A DNA stretch of 64,000 nucleotides, taken from contig NC_051088.1 in assembly GCF_901709675.1 (NCBI RefSeq), positions 15,552,193-15,616,192 of the forward strand. The letters are read 5' to 3'. The DNA is from Syngnathus acus. Its lineage: Eukaryota; Chordata; Actinopteri; Syngnathiformes; Syngnathidae. The notes below the pieces were generated by a model. That model was not told the origin of the DNA, made no database searches, and worked only from the letters and a program-made list of their open reading frames with translations. Each line of letters starts with the position of its first letter. Position 1 is the first letter of the stretch. This document shows, in pieces, positions 13,001 through 24,900 of this stretch. The position numbers were made by a program, and so were the translations under genes.

Positions 13001-15019
13001 TTCATCTAATCAACAATATAACAGTGCTAGCAATACTAAGCTAGCATTAGCACTGTCAACAAGATTTAGTCATGAATTATGTTGGTATCATGATTTATTC
13101 ACAAGTGTCACTGTAACATGAAATGGTACCGTGTGAAAATATTTCCATCCCTTTACTCAAAAACAAGACATTTCAATTGGACAGTGCAGAAAAGGCACAA
13201 ATTATAATTTAGTTACTGGTTTGACCTGTCAAAAACATTGTTTTCCCAAAGTAAAGGCAGATGTTAACAAATGTCTTACTTTGATTAAATATAGATAATC
13301 AATAGTCTAACGAAGGACTACAGAAATACGAGATTTACTGTGGTGAGGGTTATATTCGGAAGATTTGAACAATTTTAAAATAAACACTATCTTCAATAAA
13401 CCGATGATCAGAATAGTTGATTATTTAATAAATTAGTTGTTGATTCATCAATTGGTTGTTTTCACTTCTAGTTCAATGCGTTCACAGAATCTCCCATCTC
13501 GTTAAAAATCCATGCAAAGAAATAAAACAATAAAAGCAATTCATGGATTAATTTATCTTTTTGCTCACTCCATTTTCCGCCACAGTCAAACATCCTACAT
13601 TTGACATGTGCTTTCTACTCCCTCAATATCGGCTTGTTACTATTTTCAACCTCTGTAAATGACCCACTGTGGATGAGCTGTTCATTTTACTTGCGTTAAG
13701 TACATTTCAGTTTCTTCTTTTGAATGAGTCAAATCAGTACTTCAAACTTGGTGAGACTATTTCATTAAACAACTATCTGTACTTCTAACCTAAATTATGT
13801 AGTATATTATTGCCACCTCAACGTAAAATTGGGGTCAAAGGGTTTTTTGTGTGGCATTGATAAGAGGCGTTATAAAGCCATAAACTCATAAACCAATTAG
13901 AAGAGTCTGAAGGTCAGTTGCTGTGATTTTTGGCTTTTATTTCAACACGTAGCACCTAAAACGTGTCTGCACTTTACCAAGTAGCAACTCAGCTTTGATT
14001 TGTGTCAATGGGACAAATAGACTGCAGTAAAATAAAAGAAACATAAGTGACTTTATGAGAGACCTACATAACATTAAAGATATGCGAGAGGCGTGTTGAT
14101 TGGGACGATTGGCAAATTAATGATAAGCCACGACTTAACACTATTTTGGGAGTCCTTTTATTTGTTATAAATTCTGATGTTGGCACAATGCAGTTACGCA
14201 AACAGAAATATTGCTGAATGAATTCATAATAGTAAAAAACAAAAACAAATTAATGCTAACGTAGTTTCTGCTCAAGAGTACATGCTAAATGTTGCTGGTC
14301 AGGACAAACTTAGCTATAGAATATAAAAAGAAAAACTTGGTATTTTTCTAATGAGTAGCAGGGTTGTGTTTGTTCCATTAAAGTTGAGAATACTAGAAGG
14401 ATTAGAAGAAAATTTGATTTGTTATTTCTGCTTAGTACTGTAGCTCACTTTTTTTCCCTTTCCTCTGCGTAGTTTAAGAGGATTTAGTGGTAAGGTTTGT
14501 GGGTGTGAGAGAAACAACTTTTATCGCACAATTATTGTCCTTTAAAAATGCCATCGTTAAAATCACTTGTTTGCACAATTACAGGGAGGACATAAACAAA
14601 ATAAAACCCCTCCAAAATCTGATTTGAAACTTATTTTATCTGTTAAATTTAATATTTAAGTTGGTCATCAACAAAGAGGGAAATGAGTGGGAAGAAAGAG
14701 GGTCCTCGAGTGCGAGTTGGATTTTAAATGAGCAAGTTTCTCTTTCACAACAGCTCGTTACTTTTAGCCTAAAGGCAAGTGTAATTTACATATTTGCATA
14801 TTTCCGTTTTGCTCGTGGATGATTCAAAATTCCACAGGGGGACTAGAAAATGCGGTCTTATTCCGTCATGACCAAGCAGCTCTTATGTAACGGTTACAGG
14901 ACACCCAGTGGCAGATAAAGGCTCGCATAAGTACACACTGTCTGTGTGTGTTTCAACAACTTGATGGTGGAGTAATAGCAGCAGCAACGAGAAAATAAGT
15001 GCCTAGCTCAGCTGTGAAA
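10022..15019. other. Intergenic 5 kb: kalirin 3' UTR, then AT-rich DNA
   Basis: The 3' UTR follows the stop at 10021. AATAAA motifs at 10657-10662 and 10877-10882 are candidate polyadenylation signals. I searched for kinase, Ig and FN3 coding motifs and saw none. The frames at 11182-11451 are pyrimidine-rich low-complexity sequence. From about 12100 to 14900 the DNA is AT-rich with no supportable gene. The bco2 promoter must lie just before 15020; I see no clear TATA box. Confidence 0.6.
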
Positions 15020-18000
15020 ATGCAATCCTTATTTATTCAGAACGGAAAGGAAACAGCAGAGCCTGTGAAAGCTCAAGTCAAAGGTGAGGAAAAGAAGAAA
15101 GCCAATTCATATACGACTCCTTTTGTGTCACGAAAATGTCGAAAGAATTGGTTGTCAATCTGTGAGCTCCCTCTAGTGGGACTGAAACAATTACTTATAA
15201 GCGCAGTTTAGCTGTATTTAACTTTATTTAACTTTAAATTTAAGTACATTTGTGACGATCCAGACGAAAACTTTGATCTTTGCAGGTTGTGTGCCCACAT
15301 GGCTACAGGGCACGCTGATAAGGAATGGGCCAGCTCTATTTTCTCTGGGCGACTCGGAGTACAACCACTGGTTTGATGGGATGTCTCTCATTCACAGCTT
15401 CACGTTCAAAGACGGTGGGTTGTTGGGGCAGTGGCTGGCTGTGCATTTGCTACCTGGGCCTTTAGTGACTTGACTAAATAAATCTGTTTCTTGATATCAC
15501 CATTGTCACATCTCAACTATGAAAAAATACCCAAAAATGACCAAAAAAAACATAACATTTAAATAAAGTAAAGCATACTCACCAGAGATGCATGTTTTAA
15601 AACAATACGTAGAGGTACCTTGGCAAATGAGTTCAAAATGTTTCCTCAACAAATTAACGTTCACAAAAAAATACTCGTAACCAGGGGCGTGCAAACAAGG
15701 GATCGATCGGAAGGGGCATTCACAAAATTTGGAATGGGCAGCAGAGATGTAAAATCACGATCATCACTCATTGATTAATATTTGGGGCCCTCCCACCTGG
15801 CAGAAGAAACAAAATAAAACTTTGCCTTTGGGTCGCACGCACAGGCAATCTCAAATTCTAAATTTTGGGCATTGTGGCAATAGTGTGTTGATATCATGTT
15901 GCAGCCCCCCTTCATGTTGAGATTTTTGTTTTTTCAGGTGAGGTGTTCTACAGAAGCAAGTTCCTGAAGAGCCACACCTATAAGAGAAACATTAAGGCTG
16001 ACCGGATTGTTGTCTCCGAGTTCGGCACCATGGTCTATCCTGACCCCTGCAAAAACATCTTCTCCAGGTGCTCCACACAAATAGCTTGACTTATGAGTTG
16101 AATTTGTTCGAAACTGGTTACACTATCAAAGATTATAGACATTTATCAAATATTCCCTAGGGAGAATAAAGGTAACTGGAAATCAATTCCTGGAAAAATA
16201 TCCCAAAAGCCAATTATCGGGTTTGGCAACTGGCAGGGTCTAAGGATAATACAAGGGGGACAGTGCCCCCCCCCCCCCCCCCTTCTAGCTCCGCCAGTGC
16301 TTTCAGTACTGCGTCAGTTGGAAAGTGTTTTTACAAAAATGTAAAGTTGGCACCGATCCTCTCTTCCTCAACAGAGCATTCACACATCTCAGCAATGTCA
16401 TTCCTGACTTTACCGACAACAACATGATTAACATCATCCGCTACGGTCAGGACTACTACGCTTCCTCGGAGATCAACTACATTAACCAAATTGATCCGGT
16501 TACTTTGGACACAGTTGAAAGGGTGAATGTCATGGCAGGACTCTTGCAAATTCTGCTCAATACTGTGAGATATTTCCATTTAAACTCCGCATCCATTTTA
16601 GATCAACTACAGGAATCATATTACTGTCAACTTGGCAACGGCTCACCCTCACTATGATGATGAAGGCAACACATACAACATGGGCACCACCATCGTGGGT
16701 GTTGGTCCACCAAAGTATGTCATATTTAAAGTCCCAGCTGATGCTTCAGGTAGTCTTATGATCATTGTTCGCTTATGCCAGGGGTGTTCCAAACTACAAC
16801 CTGGTGCCCAATCGCCATTTTTCTGGTTTTGCAACATAAAGAAAGTTGATGATAAAACAAAGTCTGTCAATAAGCTGCAGAAATATTTGTCATTTTTCTC
16901 ACAGCACAATGCCTGTTGGTATTGTCACATGCTGTATGTTTACAATGACTTGTTCTATACTATAAATTGGGCATCCGGAAGTTAAGGAACCCCCGTATAA
17001 TTGCATAGCGTCTATTTACCCGGATGCTTTTGTATTAATTAAGGGAATCATTTCAAAAGGAAAAAAGTTTCGACACCCCTGGCAAGTGCTCCAAGCTCAT
17101 GAACCAGAGCACTGTTTGGCAATATTAACACGAGTCCTTCGTTCCAGGTTCCGAGCAGAAGAAACCTGCCCTTCGGCAGCTGCAACAGGTCTGCTCGTTT
17201 CCCGTTCGCTCCATGTTCTTCCCGAGCTACTTCCACAGCTTTGGCATGACCGAGAACTTCATCGTATTCGTGGAGCAACCGTTCAAAGTGGATGTTGTCA
17301 AACTGGCAACTGCCTATTTCCGCGGCATAAACTGGGGAAACTGTCTCAAGTTCGACAAGGACGACGCTGTATGTGGACCAATCCCGATGCAGTCACCCTC
17401 ACTAGTCTGTTCCTGACCCTCTGCTTTTTCCTAGACCTTCTTTCACCTATTCAATCGGAGGACAGGAAAGAGGCTTTCAACTCGTTTCTATGGGGAACCC
17501 CTGGTGGTCTTTCATCACATTAATGCCTACGAGAGTGAGGACCACGTGGTGTTTGACCTCATTACTTATAAGGACGCCAATCTTTATGAGATGTTCTACA
17601 TGAAGAACCTGAGGATGAATACGAGTAGCTTCATTGAGGCACACTCCAACTTGTCGCCGCCAGCGAGCCAGAGATTTGTCCTACCGTTAAATGTCAACAA
17701 GGTAAGAATTAATTGGGGTGATGCACTCAAATAGTGTTGGAAATATTATAAAAAAAAGTAGTTAATAAGCAGTTAAGGTCCCCCTTCCTCTATCATAAGT
17801 TGCACATTTTAGAATCTAAAATTTAGATGTTTCCCTCTTCCAAAAAACCCTGATTCGAATGAACACAAACATTTTACTCTGGTGAATTTAGAATCTTTTT
17901 GGGTCACGTCTTTTATATTGCAATCTTACCCTAAAATCATTCAAAAATAATGACAGAATCTCAAAATGTATCAAGTCCAACTGAAATACATATTGCAACG

Positions 18001-18987
18001 ATTCACCCCCACAAGTGTATGTTGTGCAGGACTCACCAAAAGGAGCCAACTTGGTGACTCTGGCAAACACGACTGCTACGGCAGTCATGAAGGAAGACGG
18101 TCAAGTCTTCTGCCAGCCGCAAACTCTGTTCCAAGGTCAGCATTAGCTTTCATGAAGAATATACACACTGCTGAGTTCAGCCAGTGTCGCAAAACACTAG
18201 TAGACGAATAATGCTACTGTAACTGCTCCAGCCATGATTGTGTTAATTCCCGTGCCAGGTCTGGAGTTGCCAAACATCAACTACAAGTTTAATGGCAAGA
18301 AGTATAGATACTTCTACGGCTCCAAAGTGGACTGGTCTCCGCAGCCCAACAAGGTCAGCACCAGGTGGAGAGCAAAAAAACGTGTTAATTGATCCCACTT
18401 GCTGTCGACTGAAAATGACATCACATGCTCAGGAGCGAATGGCAGGAAGTGGCAAAATGTGGTTTAAAAGTGTTCATCGTCCATAAAAATAATGGCTATC
18501 AAATTCTTTCTATAGAGTAGATATTAAAAATATTTTCTACATATAAGAAAAATATCACTTTAGAAAGGACTGTACATCTCAAAAGTGCTCAAGCAAAGAC
18601 ATCCCAAAGGATATCAAAGCTGGGATGTAACAATGTGTGTCCCCCAGATCATCAAGTTTGACACTGTGGCCATGACCCATGTGGAATGGCAACAGGACAA
18701 CTGCTACCCATCAGAACCTGTGTTTGTGTCATCACCGAAGGCTGTGGATGAAGATGATGGTGAGCTTTCACCATTTTTTTTTTTCTGCCCTGATGAAAAC
18801 TAATTTTTAAAGATTGCCTCACTTCTCTGCAGGAGTGATCTTGTCATCAGTCATCTCTCCGGACCCCAACACTTCACCCTTCATGCTTGTGCTCGATGCC
18901 AAAACGTTGAAGGAGCTGGCACGGGCCGCCATTCCTGTCAGCGTTCACTTGGATCTTCATGGACTTTTCATCCCCAACACCAACTGA
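15020..18987 (+). CDS. bco2: Carotenoid cleavage oxygenase, BCO2 type
   Basis: Non-haem iron(II) oxygenase of the RPE65/BCO family. BCO2 members cleave carotenoids at the 9',10' bond, usually in mitochondria. Eleven exons: 15020-15083, 15286-15414, 15938-16067, 16375-16522, 16602-16749, 17148-17368, 17435-17701, 18030-18135, 18259-18353, 18648-18759, 18833-18987 give 524 residues in one frame, a normal family length. All four iron-ligand histidine motifs are present: ATAHPHYD (about H172), YFHSFGMTE (H236), [10 protein letters not shown] (H307/308) and LDLHGLF near the C-terminus (H516). Other family signatures are [33 protein letters not shown] and DDGVILS. The start is the ATG at 15020, and exon 1 encodes only 21 residues before the splice, so no obvious long transit peptide precedes the fold. 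It lies downstream of kalrn in the same orientation and tail-to-tail with eif5b. Teleosts have several BCO2 paralogues and I cannot say which this is. Confidence 0.92.
16261..16282 (+). repeat. Poly-C run in bco2 intron
   Basis: A nearly pure cytosine tract of about 20 bases lies in the intron upstream of exon 4. The length is likely variable between individuals or assemblies. Confidence 0.7.
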
Positions 18988-20191
18988 CAAAGTACTCAAA
19001 CTTTATACTTAGAAGTAGATATGCTTAAGATAGGGGAAAAAAAAGGTCAGTATTTGGTGTGACTACCATTTGCCTCACAGTGTAAGTGCAACACTACTGC
19101 ACAAGTGTGCCTTTGGCTGCCCACAATTATAGGCCGCTGTAAAAAAACAATTATACTACACAATGTTTGAACAATGTTTACCAAGTCATCCGTTTCATCA
19201 CAACCACTTGTGTTTTAAAAGTAATGCTGTGTTATTAAATGTACCCGAGTCACCTCGTTACCATCCATGTAGTTTATTACTACTACTATCCAAAAAAAAG
19301 GGCAGGGCAGGTAGCCAGGCCTCACCTTGCCCATAGGGAAAGAAAACTGAATTGGTAATGTACAGAATCAGACTCAGTAGTTGTGCAAACTTTACTTAAG
19401 GAGAGTATTTACCATCATCGGTGTGCTAAACAGTTGGCCAGTGTCACCAAAAAGCTAATAAATTCAAAAATACACACCATATTAGTAGTTTTTCAGATTA
19501 GAGTATTTTTGAATGGCATAAAATGGTGGTTTTATACTGGTACAAGACAAAAAAACAAACATGAATCATTGGCGAAACAGAACTTCACAGAAAGTCCTGT
19601 TTCACAGTCAAGTGGATGCGTCACTCGTTAAATTTTCACTCTGGAATTTTTAATAAATGGGCAGCACTTTCACATTCCATTTTCCCACTCCTTGACAAGA
19701 AACGCATACCTGCACACATCCACACGGTCACTGTTCGAATTGGATGGGAATTTATTACACCAGCACTTCAGTAAAACATTTCCGAGGGTTGTCCTTTGTC
19801 CACTTTGTCCACAAGAAAGCACAGCAAAAACTATCAACACAGAGTTGTCTTTTTGACTGGCGACCATCGCCACTGCAGTTTCCTTGCGTATTATACGGTC
19901 CCATAACGCACCTCGGCGGACCCAAAAAGCCAGGGGCCGGTTAAATTTCTCAATGTCCGTCTGTTTGGAGGCGAAGATGGGAAGCAACAGCAGCCACGAA
20001 TCAGAGCAGAGAACAAGAAAGACAACAGGCACGTTGGGATACTGAGAGTGAAATGTTTCGGCGTGGCAGTTTCACCCAGGGCACCCCGGAAAGAGCGTTC
20101 TCGTGGGTAAAAACGTTTCATTCCGTGTCATGACAGGAAGAGCAGTGCCTCCTTTTTTTTTTTTGTTTTTTGTTTTTTATTTGGGAACTGC
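18988..20191. other. Convergent 3' UTR region of bco2 and eif5b
   Basis: The two genes end towards each other with 1.2 kb between stops. A plus-strand AATAAA lies near 19457. Minus-strand signals lie at 20176-20181 and 19746-19751. The frames here are not convincing as genes. Confidence 0.6.
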
Positions 20192-21902
20192 TCAGATGAT
20201 CTCAAAGGTCTTCTTCAGTTCCATGATCAGCTGCCAGTCCGACTTCTGCATGTCGTCGCGGAACCAGTTCTTGAGCGCGTCGATGGATGCCCGAGTGATC
20301 TGCAACATTGTCAATTCAATCAGTGTTATGTTCCGACAATGACATTTTGTACTCACTATATTGTAGATGAAGGAACATCATTAACCCTGACGAGACTATT
20401 GGAGCAAGATGCGCAGCTTGTACTGGTTTGCAGTTCAAGTCCATCTTGTGGACTATGTTTATATCTTAAAACACTTGAATCACACCCACATTGATTTCCA
20501 CTAACAACGCAAACAGGTAATTACAGTGATGTGTTGAGCTTCATTACATGGACCTCATCCACTACTACTTTGTCCTCAATAACTGTCCAAGTGATGACAT
20601 GGACTCACCTTGCTGACAAGAATGTCTGTGGCCTCAAAATGTCGGCCATACATTTTGGGCGACTCTCCAGGAATGGGTTCAATCTTGATACAGATCTCCT
20701 GACCTTTCTTTGCGGTGTCCACCGTCTTATGGTTGATCTCGATGCTGGTGACGATACCGATGTCCACAAACTGCAACGCATGAGACATGAATAGGAACAT
20801 TTACCACAGTTCAGCACAAGTGGGAGGGACTTTGGGACAAAATTCCAGGAATTTTCAAAGTTGCGTGGCTACACCGCTTGTGTTTAATCTGTTGCTTAAA
20901 GGATTATAGCACCCCCACATAGTAGCTAATTAGCTAAAAGGTTCAAAATAACATTTTGCCTTCGAGGAATTGTTCACTTTTGGCCAAGCGCTGCTTATTG
21001 TAAAGAACATGTTGTGTTGAGATGATTAGATTAGCATCAATCCCACTTAATTGTCATAGAAAGCTTTTAATTTGGAATATTTCTAAAATTCCCTCATATT
21101 TGCAGAAACCTTCCACCCCTTTGCGACCTTACTCACCCCTTTACTTGGAACGCAGATCGGCGTCCCTTGCCGTAGGATGCCAGCTTCCACAGACACACCC
21201 ATTACAATGGGATCTCTGGAGTTGAAGATGAACTGAGGAAGGATGCGGATCTTCACCGGAAAAACCGCTACGTTTCTGAACACAAACCAAACACATGTGA
21301 GCTGTCAATCAACAGCCTCGCACCAATGACGAGTGGCAAAACGCTCACGCCTACTTGAACTCTTCCTGTTTGGCTTTTTTGTAGTCGTCACGGTACTTGG
21401 TGAAGGCGTCAAAAAGATGGTAGATGATTTCCGCAGAGAAAATGCGGACGCCGAAGCTGTCCGCCATTTCCTGGCCCTCTCGCTCCACCTTCACATCGAA
21501 GGCGAGAATCACAGCATACCTGTGGCAATGCAGCAACATAAGAGTGGACACTGGCTCGTTTCGGGGGGGGAGGAAGATAAGCACACGTACTGTGGATCAT
21601 GCTCCAGCATGGCTGAGGCCTTCATCACATCCCTCTTGTGGACAGGACCAATGTTAATGCCAGCGTACTGCACACGCAAATAAACAGTCAGTTTGGTTTT
21701 CCTTCTTTCTCAGATTGGGGACTGAACTGGTACTCACGGGTACTTTAGATGCGCGCAGAAATTCGAGCAGAGCCTCTAGTGATCCCAGCGTGGACGCCTG
21801 CACGTAAACGCCTTTCTCCTCCAGCTTAATGGAACTCAGAGTTTGTTTGAGCTCATGGATGAGTTCATCCTAAGGACCAGCAGCAGAGATCAGATGTGCC
21901 AA

Positions 21903-21937
<35 letters not shown>

Positions 21938-24900
21938 TGTGTGTGTGTGCGTGCGTTGTTTGGACTATTGGACTATATTAGACTTACCCTCAGGACAGGT
22001 ATTTCATCGTCTTTGTGTGCCACCAGCAAGGGGAGCCCTGCCAACGTCTTCTCTAGGTCTTTACCCAGAATCTTCACACCCTGAGATGTCGAGACCTCTT
22101 TGTGCTTCTCATATTGGTTCTACATGTGGGAAAAAAATTAGCTGAACAATACTGACATAAAAAGGCTACATATCACTAGGGACATTCACGACTCGCGTTT
22201 CTGCTATTTGTAAACTCAGTCCCGACCCTTATTTTAAATTCTAATTACTCCTAGAGTTCTGTTTTTTGCTTATTTGGACTATGAAAAAAAAAAAACATGC
22301 ACATTATCAAATGGATGTGGTCCAAGTCCAGGCTTAACATTTACATGTGTAGATGTGCTGACAACGAGCGTACCTTGACCCGGAGCTCCTTCAGAGGAGG
22401 TGGCAGGAGCAGCCCTCTAATCTGCGTTATGATTGGTCCGTCCACTCCGGGGACAATGATGGTCTCGCCTTCTCGTAGGCGCCCGTTGATCAGGATGACA
22501 TCGATGGTGGTGCCCATGCCAGGCAATGCTTTAACCTGACACGCGGACAAAATCGGTATGTGTTCATCTCGCCAGAGGTTTCAATTTTTCGGGGCAACTC
22601 GTTTACCTCCATGACCTGAGCCCGGAGCTCGTCGCAATGCGCAATTCGGCGGGCCAACATGGTCTGAGTGCACTGGACCAGAAGCGCGATGAGATTACCG
22701 ATCCCATCACCGCTGTGAGCCGACGTGGGAACCAGTGACACAAAGGTCCTGGGGTCCTTGTTTTCGTAGAACAGGGCGGCGTTGAGACTCTGTGGACATC
22801 AACGACGTGACAGTGGGTTAAGGACAATGTTTTTGGAGGCATATCAGTGAAGAGGAGGGTTGAAAAAGTCTGGGAACATTCCATGCAAGTTGAAGAGCAC
22901 TAATGTTCACCTGCTGAGCAAACTCCACAATAATGGCCTTTGCCCTCTCATCAAACTCATCTTTGGTGTTTTTCTTCTGCTTCTTCAGTGTCGCAAAGAC
23001 GTCTGTCTCAGGACTTCTCTTCCAGTCGTACAAACGGTCAATCTGGAAAGCAGTTCCGCCGTTAGCCAGTGCCACAAAGACGACATACCGACAGAACGTC
23101 ACCTTGTTAAGCGCCACAATGAAGGGACACTTTTTCTCCTTCAACAGGTTGATGGACTCGATAGTCTGCGGCTCCAAACCGTGCATGACGTCCACCACCA
23201 GGATGGCGATGTCACAGAGGGAGCTACCTCGATTCCTCAAGTTACTGATCGAGTACAAAGACTTGTTAGCCATATCTGATCGGTCCAGGCGATCCTGTTC
23301 TTCTCTTTGTTTGCACAAAATAATGACTCTTTGACAAACCCTCACCTGAAGGACTCGTGCCCTGGTGTGTCGATGATCAACATGCCAGGAATTTTTATGC
23401 CTTCTTTGCTAAACTAGACACACAAACAAGGAAAACAGTGACTGGGCTCTCTCGTTGCGTCTTTACGAGTGTGAGTCTGTGTGTGTTGTGACTGTCGTCA
23501 TACATTTTTCACCATCTTGGTTTGCTCTTCAATCGTCTCTTTCGGGACATTTGTGGCTCCGATCTGCTGTGTGATTCCTCCCGCCTCACCGTCCTGAACG
23601 TGGGTATGTCGCAGCTGTGTGAAGGAAGGCAAAAAAAACAAAAAACGAGCCAGAACCATGTCAAAAAACAGAAATCCATCTGTCCATCCATCCATTTCAG
23701 CAGAGGGAGCGTTATGGTAACCTAGAACAGTACATGTGTCATCGGCAACATGTATGTGTCGCAGTGGCGTGTTTACTTGTCTTCTAAAATGTTTGTTTCT
23801 CTCGAACCACTCTCTAAGCAGTGGCTCTCCAGTTGATAAGTCGATACCAATCAATAGTGGGCAAGAAGTTAGAGATTTATCAGCTGGGTGTGTACCTTAT
23901 CAAGGATCTTGGTCTTCCCAGTGTCGACGTGTCCAAGCACACACACGACCGGCGCTCTCAGCCTGGTTATGTCGACGTTCTTGAGGTTTTCCGCTCTCCG
24001 TTTCTATGAGAACAAAAATATCCAGTTAGAGGTGAGCAAAAAAAAAAAAAAAACGTGATCGCTCCTGCTTCGGGTGCTCTAGACACTCACCTCGATCCGC
24101 CTTTTGGCACGATCGTACAGACGCTCCTCTTTGGTCCTGTCGTTATCGTCATCGTCACTGTCACTACTCTCATCTTCGCTCTCCTTCGCCTGCTGCTTCT
24201 TCCCCTGACCTCCAGCCATCCCTTTTGCAGTCTCCTCCTCTGGCGCTGTCTCGCTTTCCTCTTCCTCCTCCTCGTCATCCTCATCATCTTCTTCCTCTTC
24301 TTCATCTTCACTGGGGGTGCTCTGGGGTACCGCAACGGGCTCCTCTTTTACCTCAATGTGGACTTTCTTTAACTCTGTTAGAGAATCACCCAACAGTGAG
24401 CAGCAGCAAATGGCAGCAGATGCTTCTCGCCCTTCATGCTCCAACACTAACCTTTCTCCTCATCACTAGCAATGGCCTCCCAGTCGTCAACTGCAAAATC
24501 TGCCTTCACCTCTAAAAATCAAAACAAAAAGCCGGGAGCCACCAGTTAAATCTCGCCGCATCTATCCTTCACATGTCTGCACCTCCTACCTCTCACCTGG
24601 CTCTATTAGCGGTGTCTCTGCCTCCGTCTTCGGGGCAACAGGCTCTACTGTCTCGGATGGTGGCGCGGTCATGGCAGAAGTTTCTGTAAAAGAGAATACA
24701 AATGAATGACAACCGTTTCAAAAGCTAAATCTGGTTCCCCGTACCTTCTGGCGTCGGCGTGATCTGCGGTTTCTTCTTTCTCTTGTCCGTATAAACCGGT
24801 TTTTTCTTTGCCACAGATTCTTTGGATGGCACCACCACTCCTGCATAGTGACACGGGTCAGTGGATGACAGGGCAAATACATGTTACTATGAGAGAAGAT

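Noticed and set aside
22860-23334. Plus-strand frames of 133-139 codons
   Set aside because: They lie antisense to eif5b GTPase exons that carry the conserved motifs.
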